Source of the DNA: Proteiniphilum sp. UBA5384
GTDB taxonomy: Bacteria; Bacteroidota; Bacteroidia; Bacteroidales; Dysgonomonadaceae
Assembly (NCBI RefSeq): GCF_002410825.1
Contig: NZ_DHOS01000030.1
Coordinates: forward strand, 124,001-188,000
Length of the DNA: 64,000 bases
Reading direction: 5' to 3'
Below the pieces are notes generated by a model. It was not told the DNA's origin and did not search any database. It was given only the letters and a program-made list of their open reading frames with translations. The position numbers were made by a program, and so were the translations under genes. This document shows positions 8,025 to 16,508 of this stretch, piece by piece. The number at the start of each line of letters is the position of its first letter. Position 1 is the stretch's first letter.

Positions 8025-9521
8025 ATGGCTTTACGATTTATTAGTGCTGAAGAGGCTGCGGAACTTATTAAGAATAACGACAACGTAGGCTTCAGCGGTT
8101 TTACTCATGCCGGATGTCCCAAAGTGGTTCCGGTGGAAATTGCTAAAAGGGCGGAGGAAGAACATGCCAAGGGTAATCCTTTCAAGATCGGTGTTTTCAC
8201 GGGAGCATCCACCGGCGACTCCATAGACGGGGCACTTTCCCGTGCAAAAGCGATCAAATTCCGGACACCTTACCAGACGAACAAAGATATGCGCGAGGCG
8301 ATCAACCGGAATGAACTCGATTTTTTTGATATACATCTTTCCCAGTTGGCCCAGGAAATCCGTTACGGGTTTCTTGGAAAAATAAATGTGGCTATCATAG
8401 AGGCTTGCGAGGTGACCGAAAAAGGTGAAATTGTACCCACAACAGCCGTGGGCATTACACCTACCATCTGCCGGTTAGCGGATATCGTGATCGTGGAATT
8501 GAACAAACAAGTTCCTTCTAAATTACGGGGTATTCACGATATCTATGAATTGCAGGATCCCCCCAAACGACGGGAGATACCCATCTTCGAAGTACAGGCA
8601 CGGGTGGGGCTCGATTATGTGAAAGTGAATCCGGAAAAGATATTTGTAGTGGAAACCGACAGGGACGGGGAAGGACATGGTTTTGCCCCCGTGGATGAGG
8701 TCACGCAACAAATCGGGAACAACGTAGCTGAGTTTTTTGTTGCGGAGATGAAGGCCGGCCGTATTCCCGCCCATTTCCTCCCTATCCAGTCGGGAGTGGG
8801 AAATATCGCCAACGCGGTATTGGCTTCCATGGGCAGCAACCCCGATATTCCCCGTTTTGAGGTATATACCGAAGTGATACAGGATGCTGTACTCGACATG
8901 ATGCAGAAAGGTTATATCTCATTTGCCAGCGGCTGCTCGCTTACGGTGAGCAATGATGTACTTCATCAGTTCTATAACGACCTTGACTTCTTTAAAAATA
9001 AACTGGTATTGCGTCCGTCGGAGATATCCAATAATCCGGGAATGGCGCGCAGGTTGGGAATTATTGCCTTGAATACTGCCATCGAGGTGGATATATTTGG
9101 CAACGTCAACTCCACCCATGTGAACGGTACCAAGATGATGAACGGGATCGGAGGATCGGGAGATTTTACCCGCAACTCTTATCTTTCGGTATTCCTTACG
9201 CCTTCCACGGCCAAGAATGGGGCCATCAGCTGCATAGTGCCTAAGGTGACCCATGAGGACCACAATGAGCACTCGGTGAAGATTGTGGTGTCGGAATATG
9301 GAGTGGCCGACCTGCGTGGTAAGGGGCCAAGGAATCGCGCTGAAGAAATTATTGAGAAATGCGCCCACCCCGATTACCGGCCATTGCTGCACGAGTATCT
9401 CAATCGTGGTGTGAAAGGGCATCTTCCCCAGGATATCTATGCCTGCTTCGCTTTCCATCACGCATTGAAGGAAACCGGAAGCATGCTGAATGTAGATTTC
9501 TCAAAGTATCAGAAGGCATAG
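8025..9521 (+). CDS. Acetyl-CoA hydrolase / succinyl-CoA:acetate CoA-transferase family enzyme
   Basis: The 498-aa protein belongs to the class-I CoA-transferases of the Ach1/Cat1 type, which move CoA between acyl groups (for example succinyl-CoA and acetate) in the cytoplasm. Two Rossmann-like halves are visible: an N-terminal half with SGFTHAGCPKVVPVEIAKR, and a C-terminal half with SGVGNIANAVLASMG, YTEVIQDAVLDMM (the probable catalytic Glu) and IGGSGDFTRN. In a fermentative Bacteroidales it probably releases acetate or recycles succinyl-CoA. The ATG at 8025 is chosen over a TTG two codons earlier. A strong terminator follows at 9567. The exact CoA donor cannot be read from sequence. Confidence 0.9.
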   Translation: MALRFISAEEAAELIKNNDNVGFSGFTHAGCPKVVPVEIAKRAEEEHAKGNPFKIGVFTGASTGDSIDGALSRAKAIKFRTPYQTNKDMREAINRNELDFFDIHLSQLAQEIRYGFLGKINVAIIEACEVTEKGEIVPTTAVGITPTICRLADIVIVELNKQVPSKLRGIHDIYELQDPPKRREIPIFEVQARVGLDYVKVNPEKIFVVETDRDGEGHGFAPVDEVTQQIGNNVAEFFVAEMKAGRIPAHFLPIQSGVGNIANAVLASMGSNPDIPRFEVYTEVIQDAVLDMMQKGYISFASGCSLTVSNDVLHQFYNDLDFFKNKLVLRPSEISNNPGMARRLGIIALNTAIEVDIFGNVNSTHVNGTKMMNGIGGSGDFTRNSYLSVFLTPSTAKNGAISCIVPKVTHEDHNEHSVKIVVSEYGVADLRGKGPRNRAEEIIEKCAHPDYRPLLHEYLNRGVKGHLPQDIYACFAFHHALKETGSMLNVDFSKYQKA

Positions 9522-9566
9522 GCTGACAACGTGGCACATGCTTAAAACTGAAATCAATTAAAGTGT

Positions 9567-9598
9567 CCGGGCAGAAAAAACATTCTGCCCGGTTTTAT
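9567..9598 (+). terminator. Intrinsic terminator between convergent genes
   Basis: A perfect 8-bp stem CCGGGCAG / CTGCCCGG with a ten-base loop is followed by TTTTAT on the plus strand. It serves the CoA-transferase gene and, less strongly, may also stop leftward transcripts of the aconitase gene. Confidence 0.85.
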
Positions 9599-9602
9599 AC
9601 AT

Positions 9603-12380
9603 CTACTCATCCTTCCGTAGGTAGTCACGCAACACATATTGCAGGATACCTTCATTTTTATAATATTCTATTTCGATTGCGGAATCGAAACGTGCATTGA
9701 CGTGGAAATCGGTGATCTTCCCGGAGGGATGCACGGCTCTTACCTCCACTATTTTATGAGGTACTAAGTCGGAAGCTAATCCGATGATGGAATAGGTCTC
9801 GCTGCCATCCAGATCCAATGATTCGGCATTCTGTCCATTGATGAATACCAACGGTGCCACGCCCATGCCTACCAGGTTACTTCTGTGGATCCGCTCGAAG
9901 CTCTCGGCAATCACCGCCTTCACGCCTAACAGGAAGGCGCCCTTGGCAGCCCAGTCCCTCGACGAACCGGAACCATATTCCTTGCCGGCCAATACAATCA
10001 GGGGCGTAGCGTCTTTCTTATAGGCCATCGCCGTTTCATAGACAGTTTTCACTTCTTTCTTCGGGAAATAGATGCTATAGCCGCCTTCCCTTTCGGTGAT
10101 TTTATTTTTGATGCGGACATTGGCAAAAGTACCCCGCATCATCACTTCATGATTGCCACGACGCGATCCGTAGGAATTGAAATCGGCCCGGCTAACCCCG
10201 TGCTCCAGCAAATATTTACCTGCGGCACTGTCTTCCCTGAATGAACCTGCCGGGGAGATATGATCGGTTGTGACGGAATCACCCAGATATAACAATACCC
10301 GGGCATTGTGAATATCCTTTACAGGGTGTAATTCCTTACTCAATCCTTCGAAGAAGGGGGCCTCTTTGATGTAGGTGGAATTTTTGTCCCATTTGTAATT
10401 CTGACCCAAACTGACTTTCAGGTTTTGCCAATCGGTAGAGCCGTCAAAAATAGTATCGTAGACCTGTTTGAAATCTTCGACCTTCATGCAGGACTTGATC
10501 GTTTCAGCAATTTCATCCCTACCGGGCCAGATATCCTTCAGGTATACGGGATTGCCATTGGGATCATAGTCCAGGGGATCTTCCATGAGATTGACATCTA
10601 TCCTGCCCACCAGCGCATAAGCCACGACCAGCATGGGAGACATCAGGAAATTCATCTTTACCTGCGGATGTACGCGGGCTTCAAAATTTCTGTTGCCGGA
10701 CAATACGGCAGATACAACTAATTCACCCTTTTCTACAGCTTCAGCGATATGCGGGGGAAGCGGCCCCGAGTTTCCGATACAGGATGTGCAGCCATAGCCT
10801 ACCGTATGAAAACGCAAGGCTTCCAAATCTGCATTCAGGCCGGAACGCTCCAGGTATTGTGTCACCACCTTGGATCCGGGGGCCAGGGAGGTCTTGACCC
10901 ACGATTTGGTGCGTAATCCTTTCATGACCGCATTTCTTGCCAATAACCCGGCACCGACCATTACAGCGGGATTAGAGGTGTTGGTGCAACTGGTGATGGC
11001 CGCAATCACGATACTGCCGTCACTGAGTACAAACTCTTTATTCTTGTGCTTGATCCTTACGGACCGAATCGATTCTTTTTCTACCTCATAAGTCGTGGGC
11101 GCATTGACAGGTACTTTGCCAAAAGTAAATTCGGTTCCGGAGCCGCCGTCGGCCAGCCATGCCGATTCACGCCTGTCATGCACCGGAAAATAAGAGCGGG
11201 CATATTCTTTTTCCAGGAGGAGCTCGAACTGCTTGCCTAAATCTTTGACCAGTATCTTGTCCTGTGGACGCTTGGGACCTGAAACTGTCGGTTGAAGTGT
11301 CGACAGATCAAATTCCACCAGAGAGGAATATTGTATATTCTCATTTCCGGTGCGCCATAACAGGTTTTCCTTACAATAGGTCTCGACAATTTTCACCTCT
11401 TCTTCCGTACGATTGGTCTGGCGCATGTACTGCAAAGTGAGGTCATCAACCGGGAAATAGGTTACCGTACATCCGAATTCGGGTGACATATTAGAAATAG
11501 TTGCCCTGTCGGTAACTGTTAAAGTGTCCAGACCATCGCCAAATACTTCCACAAACTTACCCACTACACCTTTGTCTCTTAACACTTTTGTGATCGACAA
11601 TACCATGTCGGTGGCAGTACATTGCTCCGGTATCTTTCCCGTTAACTTCAACCCTATCACTTCGGGACAGGTAAAGAAAATAGGTTGTCCGAGCATGGCT
11701 GCTTCCGCCTCGATACCACCCACACCCCATCCGATCACGCCAATGCCATTCACCATGGGAGTGTGTGAGTCGGTACCGACCAGTGTGTCCGGGAATAACC
11801 AACCATCACGGCGTATAATTCCTTTGGCCAGATATTCCAAGTTGACCTGATGGCAAATGCCCAATCCGGGAGGAACTACCGTAAAATTATGAAGGCCATT
11901 TTGTGCCCATTTCAGTAATTCGTACCGCTCACTGTTTCGTTCATACTCCACTTGCACGTTCTTGTCATAAGAATAATCAGTGCCAAAATAATCGACCTGT
12001 ACCGAGTGGTCGATCACTAAATCAACGGGAATGGCAGGATTGATCCTCTGGCCGTCTTTGCCATGCCGTACATATTCAGCCCGCAGTGAAGCCATGTCGA
12101 CCACAGCAGGCACTCCTGTGAAGTCCTGCATTAATATACGCGCCGGCATGAAAGGAATATCCTTATCTATAGGTATAGGCGACCAGTTAACCAATGTATT
12201 GATATGATCATCCGTGATGCTGAAGCCGTCATAATTCCGTAATACATTTTCCAATAGGATACGGATACTGAAGGGTAGGTGTTCAACCCGGCCATCAGGA
12301 AGGTTCTTCAAAGAACTATAATTATAATTCTTTCCGTTAACGGTAAGTTTCTGAACTGATTTTGATTTAGTTGTTTCCAT
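9603..12380 (-). CDS. acnA: Aconitate hydratase, AcnA/IRP type
   Basis: This enzyme interconverts citrate and isocitrate through cis-aconitate using a [4Fe-4S] cluster. The length (925 aa) and N-terminal sequence (LTVNGKNYNYSSLKNLPDG) are those of the AcnA/IRP1 family. Cluster ligands are visible in ITSCTNTSNPAVMVGAG and GYGCTSCIGNSGPLP; the swivel domain carries EYGSGSSRDWAAKG and ERIHRSNLVGMG. The ATG at 12380 is preferred because METTKSKSVQKLTVNGK gives the usual N-terminal length; a TTG at 12416 would add an atypical leader. It is monocistronic and convergent with the CoA-transferase. A second, different aconitase lies at 32790. Confidence 0.95.
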   Translation of the reverse strand: METTKSKSVQKLTVNGKNYNYSSLKNLPDGRVEHLPFSIRILLENVLRNYDGFSITDDHINTLVNWSPIPIDKDIPFMPARILMQDFTGVPAVVDMASLRAEYVRHGKDGQRINPAIPVDLVIDHSVQVDYFGTDYSYDKNVQVEYERNSERYELLKWAQNGLHNFTVVPPGLGICHQVNLEYLAKGIIRRDGWLFPDTLVGTDSHTPMVNGIGVIGWGVGGIEAEAAMLGQPIFFTCPEVIGLKLTGKIPEQCTATDMVLSITKVLRDKGVVGKFVEVFGDGLDTLTVTDRATISNMSPEFGCTVTYFPVDDLTLQYMRQTNRTEEEVKIVETYCKENLLWRTGNENIQYSSLVEFDLSTLQPTVSGPKRPQDKILVKDLGKQFELLLEKEYARSYFPVHDRRESAWLADGGSGTEFTFGKVPVNAPTTYEVEKESIRSVRIKHKNKEFVLSDGSIVIAAITSCTNTSNPAVMVGAGLLARNAVMKGLRTKSWVKTSLAPGSKVVTQYLERSGLNADLEALRFHTVGYGCTSCIGNSGPLPPHIAEAVEKGELVVSAVLSGNRNFEARVHPQVKMNFLMSPMLVVAYALVGRIDVNLMEDPLDYDPNGNPVYLKDIWPGRDEIAETIKSCMKVEDFKQVYDTIFDGSTDWQNLKVSLGQNYKWDKNSTYIKEAPFFEGLSKELHPVKDIHNARVLLYLGDSVTTDHISPAGSFREDSAAGKYLLEHGVSRADFNSYGSRRGNHEVMMRGTFANVRIKNKITEREGGYSIYFPKKEVKTVYETAMAYKKDATPLIVLAGKEYGSGSSRDWAAKGAFLLGVKAVIAESFERIHRSNLVGMGVAPLVFINGQNAESLDLDGSETYSIIGLASDLVPHKIVEVRAVHPSGKITDFHVNARFDSAIEIEYYKNEGILQYVLRDYLRKDE

Positions 12381-12476
12381 CGCACAATCTGTTATTACTC
12401 TTAATTCAACTAACAACGAAAGGAAGCAAAAGGTTTACAGAAATAAATTGTATCTTTACAGTCTAAGCGAAAGAAT

Positions 12477-12747
12477 ATGGCAATTCCGATTAATATAGAA
12501 AAACTTCTCTCCGGCCGTGTTGTTGAAAGCGAAAGGATTGAATATAAAAGAGGCTGGAATCCCGAAGCGATTTATCGGGCAATGGATTTGGTGAGTGGTC
12601 GGATGAATTACTTTAATTGTAAATGCGCTGTATCACAGAGAACTATCTTCGTTTGTTAAGGAAAAGGGCATTGTGGAATTTGTAGGAGCACCTAAAATAG
12701 GCGGTTATTACTTTACTGAAAAGGTCAATAACCTATTGAATAAATAA
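12477..12747 (+). pseudogene. Decayed AlbA_2/RecG-like (AAA_4) regulator gene
   Basis: The first 40 or so codons ([20 protein letters not shown] then [18 protein letters not shown]) match the start of the schlafen/AlbA_2-type DNA-binding proteins common in Bacteroidetes. The similarity stops abruptly after about codon 40. In another frame, ending at a TAA at 12745-12747, the downstream bases encode a typical C-terminal end of such a protein ([20 protein letters not shown]). The intact family member would be about 400-500 aa, so most of the gene has been deleted. I call it a relic of one gene rather than a real 60-aa protein. Confidence 0.7.
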
Positions 12748-12787
12748 TACAATTTATAATTGAGAGCCGTGAGTAAGTATCTCTGTC

Positions 12788-12831
12788 GGTAAAAAAATCA
12801 GCCATTTACAAAAAGAGTAAATGGCTGATTT
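12788..12831 (-). terminator. Intrinsic terminator of tRNA-Pro
   Basis: On the minus strand a perfect 15-bp stem (AAATCAGCCATTTAC pairing with GTAAATGGCTGATTT, 12795-12831) with a seven-base loop runs into a T tract (12791-12797). It lies directly after the tRNA 3' end. Confidence 0.9.
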
Positions 12832-12837
12832 TCAATG

Positions 12838-12913
12838 TCGGGGTGACTGGATTCGAACCAGCGACCACTCGCCCCCCAGACGAGTACTCTAAACCGGACT
12901 GAGCTACACCCCG
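12838..12913 (-). tRNA. tRNA-Pro (anticodon GGG)
   Basis: The 76-nt minus-strand segment folds as a cloverleaf: the acceptor stem CGGGGTG/CACCCCG closes perfectly, the anticodon stem CTCGT/GCGAG encloses the seven-base loop CTGGGGG, and the T arm contains GGTTCGAATCC. The anticodon GGG reads proline codons CCC and CCU. The CCA end is not encoded. It has its own promoter and terminator and is a single-gene unit. Confidence 0.96.
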
Positions 12914-12925
12914 CAAAAGTGAGTG

Positions 12926-12957
12926 CAAAAGTATCATTTAAATTTGAATTACGCAAA
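12926..12957 (-). promoter_or_regulatory. tRNA-Pro promoter
   Basis: Read on the minus strand: TTTG (12957-12954), 20 bases, then TACTTTTG (12933-12926), an exact match to the -33/-7 consensus at the preferred spacing. The -7 box ends 12 bases before the mature tRNA 5' end. Confidence 0.85.
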
Positions 12958-13045
12958 TTAAATAATTCGAGATTGCACATATTTATTCTTAACTTTGTAA
13001 GTTCTCAAGTGCAGTAAGGAGCATTTAATTCTAAAATTACTACCT

Positions 13046-13918
13046 ATGAAAGAAAAAGCTACCGATGTTCATACGTCCGTCCATACGAATATTTATTCTA
13101 TCAAAGATTTTACGATGGTTGATTCGGAAGATATTCTGGACGACCTGTCCGAAGATCCGGTCTTTATATTTGATGGCATTGTTTTTGGTATTTGCCTGAA
13201 AGGCAATTGCCTTTTTAAATTGAACCATAAAGAGATACAAATTGAAAAAGATTATGTATTGACTATTCTTCCCAAGCAGATCATCCGCCTCTTAGACAGA
13301 TCTTCCGATTTTCACTGCAAATTGCTGTTTTTTCCCTATAATATCATACTGCAGTTTCCGCATTCGCTGAGATATGACTTTTTATTCCGGCTCAATCAAA
13401 ACCCCGGTATCAAAATGCCGACGGACAAGATGGGGTCAATCCTGAAATTGCACTCGTTGATGACCGAAAACCATAATAAAAGTGGCGGTCCGTTCCAATG
13501 GAAAATCACTGCCAGCCTCTTGCAGGCACTTATGCTTATGGTGATTTCCGAATATGAAAATGAAAATTACCGGTTATCGTCCGTAGAAAAATCGAGGCAG
13601 GAAGGATTGGCTGAGCAATTTTTCAAATTGCTTGTGGTGAATTTTAAAAAAGAAAAGACCGTCACTTTTTATGCGAATGAATTATGTTTAACCCCAAAAT
13701 ATCTTTCCACAGTAATAAAAAAAGTGACCGGACGACCTGTAATGGATTGGATACATGAGATTTTAATTATAGGAATCAAGCAGGAACTGGTAAGTACTCA
13801 CCGCACGATGCTTGAGATTTCGGAAGAATACAATTTCCCGAATCCCTCTTTTTTCAGCAGCTTTTTCAAACAGCATACGGGAAAGACTCCCATTGAATAC
13901 CGTAAGAGAAATTTATAA
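13046..13918 (+). CDS. AraC-family transcriptional regulator
   Basis: The 290-aa protein has an N-terminal cupin-like sensor region (about residues 20-130, with FGICLKGNCLFKLNHKEIQI) and a C-terminal AraC/XylS double helix-turn-helix (about 195-290). The latter carries VTFYANELCLTPKYLSTVIK and the family signature FPNPSFFSSFFKQHTGKTP ending EYRKRNL. It is a DNA-binding activator or repressor; its ligand cannot be predicted. It lies 171 bases upstream of the ketosynthase gene on the same strand, so it is the natural candidate regulator of that fatty-acyl cluster. A TAACTTTG box at 12990-12997 could be its -7 element. Confidence 0.92.
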   Translation: MKEKATDVHTSVHTNIYSIKDFTMVDSEDILDDLSEDPVFIFDGIVFGICLKGNCLFKLNHKEIQIEKDYVLTILPKQIIRLLDRSSDFHCKLLFFPYNIILQFPHSLRYDFLFRLNQNPGIKMPTDKMGSILKLHSLMTENHNKSGGPFQWKITASLLQALMLMVISEYENENYRLSSVEKSRQEGLAEQFFKLLVVNFKKEKTVTFYANELCLTPKYLSTVIKKVTGRPVMDWIHEILIIGIKQELVSTHRTMLEISEEYNFPNPSFFSSFFKQHTGKTPIEYRKRNL

Positions 13919-14047
13919 TCCCGGGGATGGGTGAAATTCTTCGCCTTTAGGTCTGGTGTGAGGTTTACGAATTCTTATTTATTATTAAAACGACTTTTAC
14001 AACATATTACAGGATATTTCAGACACCGGAAAACTTCAGTAAAAGTA

Positions 14048-14055
14048 TAGCTTTG
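14048..14055 (+). promoter_or_regulatory. -7 promoter box of the accessory fatty-acyl cluster
   Basis: TAGCTTTG fits TAnnTTTG and lies 34 bases before the ketosynthase ATG. No good -33 TTTG is seen at the standard distance, as expected if an activator such as the upstream AraC protein is required. Confidence 0.5.
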
Positions 14056-14089
14056 TAGTTCAAAAACTATTTACGAAAAAACTTTTGGT

Positions 14090-15310
14090 ATGGATAAAAG
14101 AGTCGTTATTACCGGCATGGGAATTTATTCTTGTCTGGGTAAAAATCTCGATGAGGTAAGAGATGCTTTATACAATGGTGTTTCGGGTATAATTTTCGAT
14201 CCGGTGCGCAAAGAAAATGGGTTCAGGTCGGGGCTTACCGCACAAATAGAAATTCCCGAATTGAAGAATGAATTATCCCGGAATCAGCGTGTCTTTATGC
14301 CGGAACAGGCCAAATACGCTTATGCGGCAACCGCCGAGGCACTGAAGAACGCCGCTTTGGATCCCGACTATATAAACGACCATGAGATAGGTTTGCTGTA
14401 TGGCAATGACAGTTCTGCTGAACCGACCGTAAAATGCGTGGATATATTTCGTGAAAAAAGAGATACTACCCGTATCGGGTCGGGAGGAATCTTTCAGTCG
14501 ATGAACTCAACGGTAACCATGAACTTAAGTTGCATTTTCAGATTGAAAGGCATCAACCTCACAGTTTCGGGTGCTTGTGCCAGCGGTTCGCATGCCATTG
14601 GCCTGGGAAGTTTGCTGATCAGGCATGGTTATCAGGATTGTGTTATCTGTGGTGGGGCGCAGGAAGTCAATCCCTTTTCTGTGTGCAGCTTCGACGGTAT
14701 CAGCGCCTTCTCGGTGCGGGAAAACGAGCCGGCAAAAGCTTCCCGCCCATTCGACCGGGACAGGGATGGCCTTGTCCCCGGTGGCGGTGCCGCGACCGTT
14801 ATCCTGGAGAGTTATGAGTCGGCCGTGAAACGTGGAGCGCCGATTCTGGCGGAGGTGATCGGATACGGCTTTTCGGGTAACGGGGAGCATATTTCCAATC
14901 CCAACGTGAATGGCCCGCAACGTTCTCTCCTCATGGCCATAAAGCAGGCGGGTATCGATATTCGTGAAATAGGATATGTAAATGCCCATGCTACTTCCAC
15001 ACTGATCGGTGACCGTAACGAAGCCAAGGCGTTACATCTGGTATTTGGAGACCACAAACCGGAGGTGACCTCCACCAAATCACAAACCGGTCACGAAATG
15101 TGGATGGCCGGCGCAAGCGAGGTAATCTATTCCATGCTGATGATGAAAGGAGGTTTTATTGCTCCCAACCTGAATTTCGAAAATCCGGACGAAGATTCCG
15201 CCCTGCTGAATATCCCGTCGAAACGGATCGGAAAACATTTCGATATTTTCCTTTCCAATTCTTTTGGGTTTGGGGGGACTAACTCCTCTCTGGTAATCAG
15301 GAATTTATAG
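14090..15310 (+). CDS. Beta-ketoacyl-ACP synthase (FabF/FabB-like) of an accessory lipid cluster
   Basis: This thiolase-fold condensing enzyme (406 aa) would extend an acyl chain on ACP with malonyl-ACP. The catalytic triad is complete: C163 in VSGACASGSHAIG, H300 in VNAHATSTLIGD and H335 in STKSQTGHEMWMAG, with the conserved K330. It is therefore an active ketosynthase rather than a chain-length factor. It begins a seven-gene rightward cluster with ACP, two hot-dog proteins, an FAD oxidoreductase, FabG and an LpxL-like acyltransferase. Such sets resemble aryl-polyene or flexirubin pathways, but no ammonia-lyase, AMP-ligase or second ketosynthase is present here, so the product may be different. 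Confidence 0.93.
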   Translation: MDKRVVITGMGIYSCLGKNLDEVRDALYNGVSGIIFDPVRKENGFRSGLTAQIEIPELKNELSRNQRVFMPEQAKYAYAATAEALKNAALDPDYINDHEIGLLYGNDSSAEPTVKCVDIFREKRDTTRIGSGGIFQSMNSTVTMNLSCIFRLKGINLTVSGACASGSHAIGLGSLLIRHGYQDCVICGGAQEVNPFSVCSFDGISAFSVRENEPAKASRPFDRDRDGLVPGGGAATVILESYESAVKRGAPILAEVIGYGFSGNGEHISNPNVNGPQRSLLMAIKQAGIDIREIGYVNAHATSTLIGDRNEAKALHLVFGDHKPEVTSTKSQTGHEMWMAGASEVIYSMLMMKGGFIAPNLNFENPDEDSALLNIPSKRIGKHFDIFLSNSFGFGGTNSSLVIRNL

Positions 15311-15408
15311 ATATAATGAACGTTGTATTATATTGATGAAGGAATAAGATATCTGATAATCAACTATCAAAAATCTTATTCGATGTAAACTCTAATATTG
15401 ATTGAATT

Positions 15409-15672
15409 ATGACGAAACAGGAAATAATTGAGAAAACGAATGTCGCATTGGCTACAGAATTTGAAAAAGATCCCTCCCTGTTTAATCCGCAGGAAAATCT
15501 CAGGGAAGCGCTTGAGTTGGACAGTCTGGCCTTAGTGGACCTGGTGGCGCTTTTGGAATCCGAATTCGGATATAAAATCAAAGGCCCGGAAATTATAGAG
15601 GTAAAGACATTTGAAGATCTTTACGAATTTCTTCTAAAAAAACAATCCGATGAGGGCCATCTTGCTTCGTGA
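15409..15672 (+). CDS. Acyl carrier protein (accessory)
   Basis: This 87-aa acidic protein carries the phosphopantetheine attachment motif, LELDSLALVDLVALLE with S39. It is longer than housekeeping AcpP at the C-terminus and differs from it in sequence (DSLALV in place of DSLDTV). It would hold the growing chain made by the upstream ketosynthase. The end of the gene overlaps the start of the next gene by 23 bases in another frame, indicating translational coupling. Its placement with dedicated synthase and reductase genes suggests a private carrier that separates this pathway from general fatty-acid synthesis. Confidence 0.93.
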   Translation: MTKQEIIEKTNVALATEFEKDPSLFNPQENLREALELDSLALVDLVALLESEFGYKIKGPEIIEVKTFEDLYEFLLKKQSDEGHLAS

Positions 15673-16105
15673 AGAACAAATCAAAAGCTTGATCTGTCAG
15701 CGGGAACCTGTCATATTGATAGATACATTTTTTAAACCTGCTGATCCGGAATATTACACCGGTCTGAAGATTTTGCCGGGCAATATATTTTGTCGGGAGG
15801 GCATTTTCTCTGCCGAAGGTGTGATAGAACACATGGCCCAGTCCTCGGCTGCAATGTTGGGATATTTGGCCGCCGGCAGGAATGAGCAGGTAAAAACCAG
15901 TTATATAGGGGAAATACGGGATTTTGAACTGGTGGATAATCCCCGGACAGGAGATTTTCTGGAGACTATCATAGAAATCCTGTCCGAAGTGATGGATGTT
16001 ATTCTTGTGAGAGCCGAGAGTTATGTTGTTTCGGAGCCCGTTGTCTCGGAGGCCGTTGTTTCAAAACCCATTGCTTCATGTAAAATGAAACTCGTTATAA
16101 ACTGA
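15650..16105 (+). CDS. Hot-dog-fold dehydratase-like protein, keeps catalytic Glu but lacks catalytic His
   Basis: The 151-aa protein matches the FabA/FabZ-type hot-dog fold: REPVILIDTFF near the start and GVIEHMAQSSAAMLGYLAAG on the central helix. Aligned by eye with FabZ, E60 corresponds to the catalytic glutamate (LILEAMAQ in E. coli), but the position of the catalytic histidine (GHFPG) holds isoleucine in NIFCREG, and no nearby His replaces it. The next gene shows the opposite pattern, so the two may form a heteromeric 3-hydroxyacyl-ACP dehydratase. The C-terminus contains short Val/Ser/Glu repeats (SEPVVSEAVVSKP). The start overlaps the ACP gene; an unlikely alternative is a thioesterase. 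Confidence 0.8.
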   Translation: MRAILLREEQIKSLICQREPVILIDTFFKPADPEYYTGLKILPGNIFCREGIFSAEGVIEHMAQSSAAMLGYLAAGRNEQVKTSYIGEIRDFELVDNPRTGDFLETIIEILSEVMDVILVRAESYVVSEPVVSEAVVSKPIASCKMKLVIN

Positions 16106-16106
16106 A

Positions 16107-16505
16107 ATGTGGATAGACAATTATTTTACAATTAACAGGAAGTCCGGGATTGAGAATGCCGATATCTATGATGTGGAATTGAATCCCGACTCCGAAATAT
16201 ATAGAGGCCATTTTCCGGGGGAGCCCGTTTCTCCGGGAGTTTGCAGCATCGGAATGATCGTTGCCTGTGCATCCCGGTCGATAGGATCTCCTCTGGAGAT
16301 ACGTAAAATATCAAGATGCCGGTTTTTGTCGGTCATATCCCCGCAAAACAGGCAGGATCTACGGATAAGAATAGAATTGACAGATGCTATTCTGGCTGAT
16401 GAAAAGCAGGGGAAGATGTATCAAATAGAGGCCTCCATCAAGTACAAGGAGCTTGTTTGCCTGAGCTTGAAAGGGGAACTGGCGGAAAGGCCGGGGAAGG
16501 CATAA
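16107..16505 (+). CDS. Hot-dog-fold dehydratase-like protein, keeps catalytic His but lacks catalytic Glu
   Basis: This 132-aa protein has a clear FabZ signature, YRGHFPGEPVSPGVCSIGM, with H35 at the catalytic position. The glutamate expected 14 residues later is glycine (G49), and the helix reads CSIGMIVACASR in place of VEAMAQ. It starts one base after the stop of the preceding hot-dog gene, which keeps Glu but not His. The simplest explanation is that the two chains share one active site, as seen in heteromeric (R)-hydratases. Alternatively one or both are structural. Three bases separate its stop from the FAD oxidoreductase start, so all are in one operon. Confidence 0.8.
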   Translation: MWIDNYFTINRKSGIENADIYDVELNPDSEIYRGHFPGEPVSPGVCSIGMIVACASRSIGSPLEIRKISRCRFLSVISPQNRQDLRIRIELTDAILADEKQGKMYQIEASIKYKELVCLSLKGELAERPGKA

Positions 16506-16508
16506 GGT

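Noticed and set aside
12381..12416. TTG-started extension of AcnA
   Set aside because: It would add 12 residues not typical of AcnA; the ATG at 12380 gives the expected start.
14525..14989. 154-codon minus-strand frame within the ketosynthase gene
   Set aside because: Antisense shadow; the ketosynthase frame has all catalytic motifs.
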